Both the position numbers and the translations under genes were made by a program. This document shows positions 55,737-64,000 of a DNA stretch of 64,000 nt, in pieces. Position 1 is the stretch's first letter. The number at the start of each line of letters is the position of its first letter. The DNA is from Amorphochlora amoebiformis (taxonomy: Eukaryota; Cercozoa; Chlorarachniophyceae), in the NCBI GenBank assembly GCA_054601695.1, contig BAAHQB010000041.1:682001-746000 (forward strand), given 5' to 3'. Below the pieces are notes generated by a model, which was not told the origin of the DNA, ran no database searches, and was given only the letters and a program-made list of their open reading frames with translations.

Positions 55737-55945
55737 TTAAGAGGCTGGAGCCTTCTCTTCGACACGGGGAAATACGGGAATCGGCTTCACAATTTCACGC
55801 GCTTCCAATCTGCTCGCCTGTATTATATTTGCGATCAGTGGATGATAATGACTGATAAAGTCATGGCATACGTGAACGTCCGCGAAGCTCCTCTCTTCCT
55901 TTGGTATTTTAAGCTGATCTAGCATACGGTTCATTGCTCCAGGCA

Positions 55946-56027
<82 letters not shown>

Positions 56028-56711
56028 GCATATATCGCTACAAAGATTGGTATTTATTGATTTTAGTAATGTAAATATACCATGACATTTGTAAATATCG
56101 ATGTAGATATTATAATAATAAACTCTGACAATCGCTATGTAATCATATTTGAAGTATACATCGTATATATATATATATATTTATGTATATATGTATATAT
56201 ATATATATTTATGTATATATGTAATATATATATATATAATGTATATGCATATGTGTAATATATATACATACATACACACGTATATATATATATATATGTA
56301 GTACATACACACACATATATATATATATTTATATCTATGCACATATATATATATATATTTATGTATATATATATGTATATATATCTTCTGTACGTGTGGA
56401 TATAGACATTCATTTATATCCATGATACATAAGATACATACATATACACATGTACATATATATATATATATCATATGTAAGTATGTAACGGATACACACT
56501 AAAATACATCTTCAATCTAATACCACTGGCTGTAAGAGAATAGCGACCTTCCGAACCGCCTAATATTTTAAGTTTTCAAAATATAGTTCAAAACCGGTAT
56601 CTGTATGACGCGTAGAGCTACGATAAAGGTTAAAGACTGGGGGTATCACCTCTAGTACGACCCAAAGCACGACTCGCATTCTTTCCTGGTATTTACGTAT
56701 ACATATATACC

Positions 56712-56742
<31 letters not shown>

Positions 56743-57541
56743 TTATATTTATGTACGTACATATATATATGTATATATATATATATATATATATCTCCCT
56801 CACTCTTCGTACCATATCCGTAACTTTTTCTTTTCATCTCTTCTTCTCCAGAGAGACCGAACGAGAGAATGATAGAGTTGGACAACGAGGACGAGACAGG
56901 GAGGAGGAAGAGAGAGAGAGAGAGGGAGATATTCATCCGTCATACATATCTACATTATATGCATACACATACCTATGTATATATATACATTTACATGGAT
57001 ATATATATGTATATATATCCTTTTGATATCTACATACATATCTTTTTGATATTTGCGTATATGTTTAAAATATATACCACGTCAGTTTTTTTTAAGACCC
57101 AGGGCGCCTGCTGGTCGATGTATACGTTAGCATCCTGAAAGTATGTATGTATATTGTGCGGATATGCATATATTTACGGGTATATATATATATATGTATA
57201 ATAAAGTATATATATATAATATTACATATATTATATATATATATATGTACATGTTATATATATATATATATATATAAAATGTATATATGTTTATGTTATT
57301 ATTATAAATTACATCTCCGTGTATATTTATATATAAGTAAACTTGTTTTAAGATAGCTTTTATTATTACAATACTTGCTTTACCATTATTGTTATTATTG
57401 TCATTATTATCATTATTATCATAATATATATATGTATATATATATCTACATATATATATATATACTGTATATACATATATATATATATGTATATGTATCT
57501 TATATTATATTTATAGTACGCATATGTATGTACATATATTG

Positions 57542-57573
<32 letters not shown>

Positions 57574-57675
57574 TTATCTATGCAAATGTATGCTTATATA
57601 TAATAAAATAAATACTTACGAATGTATATGTTATGTCATATTATATAATATCATATTATACTAATATAATGAATA

Positions 57676-57710
<35 letters not shown>

Positions 57711-57902
57711 ATATATTTATACATTATGAATGTTTAAAATTTACGTGCATGAATACATTTATATTTATATATATACATATATATTATATATATATATATA
57801 GATATATATCCATACATATTTGAATATGTATGCATGTATCGTACCTTGACGAAGAAGTGAATATTGCTACAATACTTGTGAAGCTGGTACAAATATATAC
57901 AA

Positions 57903-57933
<31 letters not shown>

Positions 57934-57963
57934 CATAATTATGTATAAATACATACATACATT

Positions 57964-58001
<38 letters not shown>

Positions 58002-58402
58002 TATATGTATATGTGGCGCTTATATATGTGTGCATATTATGTATGCATGATTGGTAGCTCACACTATATAATAAAAAAGATTTTTAACACAGATGTACTT
58101 CTTATGAGTGTTTGTATATTGTCACCTGTTTTGACTCCATGAATTCATTGCTCTCTTCAAGAAGCTCATCTGCACCCTGGGTGTATACATATATTCATAC
58201 ATGTATATATATATATATACATGTATATATCTATATGCATGTATATATATATATACATATATAGTGTCATATATATATATATATATATATGTTTACACAT
58301 GTGCATATATATATATATATATTGATATATGATTATCTACATACACTCTAAATATATACACCGACACATACCCCTATATAAAATATGCGCTCTGATACAT
58401 AT

Positions 58403-58445
<43 letters not shown>

Positions 58446-58448
58446 TCT

Positions 58449-58507
<59 letters not shown>

Positions 58508-58790
58508 ACACAGGCAAAATAGAGATGAAAGCATAGAATTCGAAACTTTCAGAAGTATTAAGACATAAAACATACTTTTAAAAGCCTCTTGTCATCTTCT
58601 GTAAGCTCCTCCGGGGAAGGGGGTGAGGGGATAATCTTTTCGCAATTCTTAAATACAAGTGAGAGGGATCTGGGTATACATTTGCGGATGTAAATGTCTG
58701 TGCGTGTGTGTGTGTGTGTGTATGTAAATATGTACGTATGTGTATTATTAACGTGTAATATACATTATATAGTTTTTGTAGTACGCATAG

Positions 58791-58856
<66 letters not shown>

Positions 58857-58908
58857 TTATATCTATATGCTACATGAAATATATATATATATATATTTAT
58901 ATATATTT

Positions 58909-58953
<45 letters not shown>

Positions 58954-59492
58954 ACCATAACCCTAACCCTAATCCTGACCCTAATCCTAGCCTTCACTCT
59001 AACCCGAACCCTAATCAAAACCCCAACCCTAACCCTAGCCATAACCTTAACCCTAACCCTAACCCTAACTCTCTCTTCCTCTGTACATATATACAACATA
59101 CATATGTATGTTACATGTGTCTGTGTGTGTGTGTAAATGTATTCCCTAACCCTCACTCTCTCTTTCTCTGTGTATATATATACAACATACATATGTATGT
59201 TTCATATATCTCTGTGTGTGTAAATGTATTCCCTAACCCTAACTCTCTCTTTCTCTGTGTATATATATACAACATACATATGTATGTTTCATATATCTCT
59301 GTGTGTGTAAATGTATTTCCTAACCCTAACTCTCTCTTCTTGTGTATATATATACAAGATACATATGTATGTTACATATATCTGTATGTGTGTGTAAATG
59401 TATTTGTATATGTAAGCAATTTTAACGCATGTATATACATACGTATTACACACACATGTATATATATTTATGTATAATATATATACATATAC

Positions 59493-59558
<66 letters not shown>

Positions 59559-59610
59559 TACACACGTACACAAACACACATATCTCATATACATATACAT
59601 ATACATTTAT

Positions 59611-59642
<32 letters not shown>

Positions 59643-59653
59643 CATACATATAA

Positions 59654-59708
<55 letters not shown>

Positions 59709-59945
59709 ACGTACCGCTGGGCTAGGTTCCCGAGACCATTTGCTAGGACGCCGTTGCAAGCCTGTATTAACACGATTATATATATATATATATTATATAT
59801 ATTTACATATGTATATATTATATATATATATGTATATATTTATATATGCATATATATTTATATATGTATATGAATATGTGCATTTATGTATATATACATA
59901 TATATAGACCTATATATTACAAAACCATTAGCTTCATCTCTTCTA

Positions 59946-59979
<34 letters not shown>

Positions 59980-60167
59980 TATGTATATTTCTATGTATAT
60001 ATACATACGTACATATATATATTATATAAAGGCATATATATATATATATATATGTATACATACACACACATTTTATATATATATATATATGTGTGTGTGT
60101 ATACATGTGTACATCTATAACGTGGCATCGCCTCTTCTATATAACATATATATATATATATACATAC

Positions 60168-60206
<39 letters not shown>

Positions 60207-60316
60207 CATTAGTACATCTATATATTTCCATATACCGTTAGCATCGTCTCTTCGCTGTAATCCCCATCATCCCCGAGGCTAACACTAAAATCATATGCAT
60301 ATGTTCATAAGATATA

Positions 60317-60357
<41 letters not shown>

Positions 60358-60381
60358 GTACATATGTATATATCATATATT

Positions 60382-60431
<50 letters not shown>

Positions 60432-60597
60432 TAGCATAGCATCGTCTCTTCGCTGTAATCCCCATCATCCCCTAGGCTAACACTAAAATCATATGCATGT
60501 GTTCATAATATATATTGATATTATATATATATATGTATATATGTATATGTATACATATATATGTATGTGTATATGTACATATGTATATGAAATATAT

Positions 60598-60649
<52 letters not shown>

Positions 60650-60665
60650 TTAGAATTGTTTATTG

Positions 60666-60703
<38 letters not shown>

Positions 60704-62344
60704 GTATATATGTATATATATATATATACAGATATACATGTTATATTTTTATAAATAAACCATAATAAACAATGCTAAACCTATATATATATATTATGTA
60801 AACATGTACATATATATATATATATATGTATATATATTTATATTATATACATATATCAGCAGCTCTACAGTACCTTATTGTGTTTGGACAGAGGGCGGGT
60901 GGAAGGGGGAGAGAGGAGAGAGAGAGAGCGAGAAAGAGAGAGAGAGAGCGAGAAAGAGAGAGAGAGAGCGAGAAAGAGAGAGAGAGAGCGAGAAAGAGAG
61001 AGAGAGAGCGAGAAAGAGAGAGAGAGAGCGAGAAAGAGAGAGAGAGAGCGAGAAAGAGAGAGAGAGCGAGAAAGAGAGAGAGAGAGCGAGAAAGAGAGAG
61101 AGAGAGAGCGAGAGTCTCTTCAAAAGAAGAATGTGTGGCACTGTGATAGCATCGGACGGATGGAGAGGGAGAGAATGAGAGAGAGGGAGAGAGAGCGAGA
61201 GGCAATGAGAGAGAGGAAAAGAGAGAGAGGCAATGAGAGAGGGAGAGAGAGAGAGAATGAGAGAGAGGGAGAGAGAGAGGTAATGAGAGAGAGGGAGAGA
61301 GAGAGAGAGGCAATGAGAGAGAGGAAGAGAGAGAGAGAATAAGAGAGGAGTGGGGAGAGAGAGAATGAGAGAGAGAGGGGAGAGAGAGAATGAGAGAGAG
61401 GGAGAGAGAGAGGATGAGAGAGGAGGGGGGAGAGAGAGGAATGAGAGAGAGAGGGGAGAGAGAGGATGAGAGAGGGAGAGAGAGAATGAGAGAGAGGGAG
61501 AGAGAGAGGCAATGAGAGAGAGGGAGAGAGAGAGGATGAGAGAGGAGGGGAGAGAGAGAGAGAATGAGAGAGGGGGGGGAGAGAGAATGAGAGAGAGGGA
61601 GAGAGAGAATGAGAGAGGGAGAGAGAGAAAATGAGAGAGGAGTGGGGAGAGAGAGAATGAGAGAGAGAGAGGGGAGAGAATGAGAGAGAGGGGAGAGAGA
61701 GAATGAGGGAGAGGGGAGAGAGAGAATGAGAGAGAGGGGAGAGAGAGAGAATGAGAGAGAGGGAGAGAGAGAATTGAGAGAGAGGGAGAGAGAGAATTGA
61801 GAGAGAGGGAGAGAGAGAATTGAGAGAGAGGGAGAGAGAGAATGAGAGAGAGGGAGAGAGAGAATGAGAGAGAGGGAGAGAGAGAATGAGAGAGGGAGAG
61901 AGAGAGAGAATGAGAGAGAGGGAGAGAGAGAATGAGAGAGAGGGAGAGAGAGAGAATGAGAGAGAGAGAGAGAGTCTCCTCAGAGATATGTGGCATTCTA
62001 GTTTGGAGAGAGAGAGAGAGTACATTCCTATTTCAAACCATAATCCTGATTTCTACGCTAGCCCTAATCAAGCCCTATTCTACTCTCCAAGTAATAACCA
62101 CTAAAGTTAGGCAAAATTACAAAATTATGTGAAAAGTTAGCTTGGGTGTAAAATGGCTATTATATAATACATATATATATATATATATGTATATATATGT
62201 ATAGAAATGGTATTATATGTATACATATTTAGATTTATATATATATATATATATGTGTATATAAACATATGTTTATACATATATAGATGTATACATATAT
62301 CTACATATTAACGATAATAATAATAATAACAAAAAAATTGATAT

Positions 62345-62376
<32 letters not shown>

Positions 62377-62697
62377 ATAACAATAATACTATATATATAT
62401 ATATATAATACTAATAACAGCACTAATAACAGTACTACTAATAATATATAATAATAATAATAATATACATACATATATACATACATATTTATATATATAT
62501 ATATGTATATATAAATATATGTTTATACATATATAGGTATCTAAATATATCTACATATTAATAATAATAATTAATAATAACAAAAAAATAATATTAGTAA
62601 TAATAATAATAAACGCTAATAATAATACAATATATATAATACTAATAACACTAATAACAGCACTACTACTAATAATAATGATAATAATAATAATATG

Positions 62698-62733
<36 letters not shown>

Positions 62734-63190
62734 CATACAATGTATTCTAGACCTTGAGGCGAGGAAATATCGGGTTTGGTCCACTCCGTATCTGAATATT
62801 GTGAGTATGTGTACACGTGTGTATATACATTTATCAATATATATATGTGCGGATATATGCAGTGTATATTTATGTATGTATATGTTAAAAATGAATGTAC
62901 GATTGTGATATATATATATATATATATGTATATTTATATATAATATATACATATATATATATGTGTATATATACACATGTTTTTATATATATATAGTTTT
63001 ATGCATATATACATTTAAATATATATATTATATATATATATATATGTAATTGTACGTGGAGAGTAGATCCCTTGGGTCGATCACGTTTCCAAGAGACTTG
63101 GACATCTATATATATATATTTGTATAAAATATGTATATATATATAATATCCATATTTATATTTATAGATATAATATATTTATATTTATAT

Positions 63191-63225
<35 letters not shown>

Positions 63226-63248
63226 AGAGTATGATATATACATATTAA

Positions 63249-63279
<31 letters not shown>

Positions 63280-63425
63280 GATATTATACATAGATAATGC
63301 ATATATAATAATATGACATAATATATATATATATATATATATATTAGTATGATATCGATATGAGAAATATAAATATTTTAAACATGTTTTTCAGCCTTAG
63401 ATAAGATGTATATATATATATATAC

Positions 63426-63488
<63 letters not shown>

Positions 63489-63590
63489 CACGCACACATA
63501 TATACATATATATATATATATCTTTCTTTACGTATATACACATATCAAAGCTTATATATACAATACACACATGCATTATTATTATACAAC

Positions 63591-63637
<47 letters not shown>

Positions 63638-63691
63638 TTCTGTAATATATTTATACCTTCTGACCATCTCTCATCCAACATCCGTATATAC

Positions 63692-63725
<34 letters not shown>

Positions 63726-63811
63726 TGTATATATATATATATGCAGTTTATACCTTGTGACCAACTCTCATCCACCATCCGTATATACATATATATATAT
63801 ATGTGTGTATA

Positions 63812-63849
<38 letters not shown>

Positions 63850-63909
63850 GTTTATACCTTCTGACCATCTCTCATCCACCATCCGTATATATATATATAT
63901 ATATGTGTA

Positions 63910-63979
<70 letters not shown>

Positions 63980-64000
63980 GTTTATACCTTCTGACCATCT
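55737..64000 (-). CDS. Methionyl-tRNA synthetase, bacterial/organellar type (N-terminal part outside window)
   Basis: Eleven exons on the minus strand join in phase from the KMSKS motif to the stop: 63105-63056, 62791-62753, 60284-60236, 59761-59715, 58669-58576, 58176-58126, 57883-57845, 57134-57078, 56685-56650, 56636-56595, 55946-55737, about 237 aa. In order: [113 protein letters not shown] and [10 protein letters not shown]. These are the class I MetRS landmarks and the anticodon-binding helical domain of the alpha-proteobacterial/mitochondrial form. The enzyme charges tRNA-Met; organellar use is inferred from the type. The preceding exon encodes GWWMRDGQK; four copies of its 3' edge lie at 63657-64000. 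The catalytic Rossmann part is beyond the window. Exons 56685-56650 and 56636-56595 are only 13 bp apart (see findings). Confidence 0.92.
58955..59072. repeat. CCCTAA telomere-like array
   Basis: About 18 CCCTAA-type units with variants (CCTGACC, CATAACC) inside a MetRS intron, directly after a TA array and next to the tandem repeat that starts at about 59073. Confidence 0.9.
59073..59402. repeat. Four-copy tandem repeat (about 80 bp) containing CCCTAACCCT
   Basis: Each unit runs CTCTCT-TTCTCTGT, TATATATACAACATACATAT, GTATGTT(A/T)CAT, then GTGTGTAAATGTATT and CCCTAACCCT(A/C)A, so a telomere-like word is amplified together with its flank. It lies in the MetRS intron between exons 59761-59715 and 58669-58576. 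Confidence 0.9.
60437..60482 (-). pseudogene. Duplicate of MetRS exon 60284-60236 with lost donor
   Basis: The minus strand again reads TTTTAG|TGTTAGCCT(A)GGGGATG..., encoding [15 protein letters not shown], about 200 bp upstream of the exon used in the model. The copy ends ATGCTATGCTAAAC and lacks the CTAACG|GTATAT donor, so it would meet a stop. Confidence 0.9.
60918..61117. repeat. Minisatellite GAGAGAGAGAGCGAGAAAGA
   Basis: About nine tandem units of 20 bp (GAGAGAGAGAGCGAGAAAGA), purine-only except for one C per unit, in a MetRS intron. Confidence 0.95.
61160..61975. repeat. GA-rich minisatellite (GAATGAGAGAGAGGGAGAGA)
   Basis: About 0.8 kb of irregular units containing AATGAGAGAGAGGGAGAGAG. 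The block is flanked by two similar words, GAGTCTCTTCAAAAGAAGAA near 61112 and GAGTCTCCTCAGAGATATGT near 61972, so the block may itself be a duplicated segment. Confidence 0.92.
62310..62697. repeat. Two-copy segment rich in (AAT)n
   Basis: AATAATAATAA runs with AACAAAAAAAT and ACTAATAACAG occur twice (about 62311-62464 and 62560-62695), each preceded by ACATATATC-TACATATTAA. This indicates a tandem duplication of about 250 bp in a MetRS intron. Confidence 0.8.
63657..64000 (-). repeat. Tandem copies of a MetRS exon 3' edge plus donor
   Basis: The minus-strand segment GGATGGTGGATGAGAGATGG...AAG|GTATAA occurs at 63683-63657, 63780-63754, 63884-63858 and from 64000 to 63988 (cut by the window). 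The copies encode [27 protein letters not shown] and a partial, and are separated by TA arrays and TGCAGTTTATAC. Confidence 0.92.

Noticed and set aside
55687-55922. Plus-strand frame 55683-55922
   Set aside because: It is antisense to the last MetRS exon, whose sequence matches the family ([18 protein letters not shown]).
60875-61996. 373-codon Ser/Leu-rich frame on the minus strand
   Set aside because: It is a product of the GA minisatellites, in an intron of MetRS; not a real protein.

Overview
The window is nuclear DNA of an intron-rich eukaryote, very probably a plastid-bearing or plastid-derived microbial alga/protist. The signs are many spliceosomal introns, an A-box/B-box tRNA gene, interstitial CCCTAA (TTAGGG-type) telomere-like repeats, an organellar bacterial-type methionyl-tRNA synthetase and a DnaJ-ferredoxin fusion of the kind known from plastids. 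Most of the DNA is (TA)n microsatellite, which fills introns and spacers and creates dozens of meaningless Tyr/Ile-rich open frames. I could not name the species. All gene models were built by hand: short coding islands were joined only where AG acceptors, GT (or a few GC) donors and codon phases agreed.

Layout: end of an unidentified + gene (1-141); DnaJ-ferredoxin gene on - (362-6886); spacer; aquaglyceroporin-like gene on - (8555-12693); divergent spacer; a very large + gene (14259-36364, about 48 exons, about 1001 aa) for a PP2C phosphatase whose catalytic domain is split by an insertion of about 600 residues carrying a WW domain; HIT-superfamily phosphorylase-like gene on - (36865 to about 43912); tRNA-Ile(AAU) on + (44827-44899); small BAR/sorting-nexin-like helical protein on + (45210-48857); CHK1-like kinase on + (50383-55157); methionyl-tRNA synthetase on - (55737 to beyond 64000, N-terminal part missing).

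The genes are unrelated housekeeping, signalling and organelle genes with no operon logic. The striking features concern architecture. (1) The PP2C-WW protein. (2) Repeated duplication of exon edges, including the splice site, into neighbouring introns in at least three genes. (3) TA arrays, telomere-like repeats and minisatellites that begin exactly at splice junctions, together with GC-AG introns. (4) An interspersed repeat family of roughly 70-100 bp, about 12 copies, always beside telomere-like repeats.
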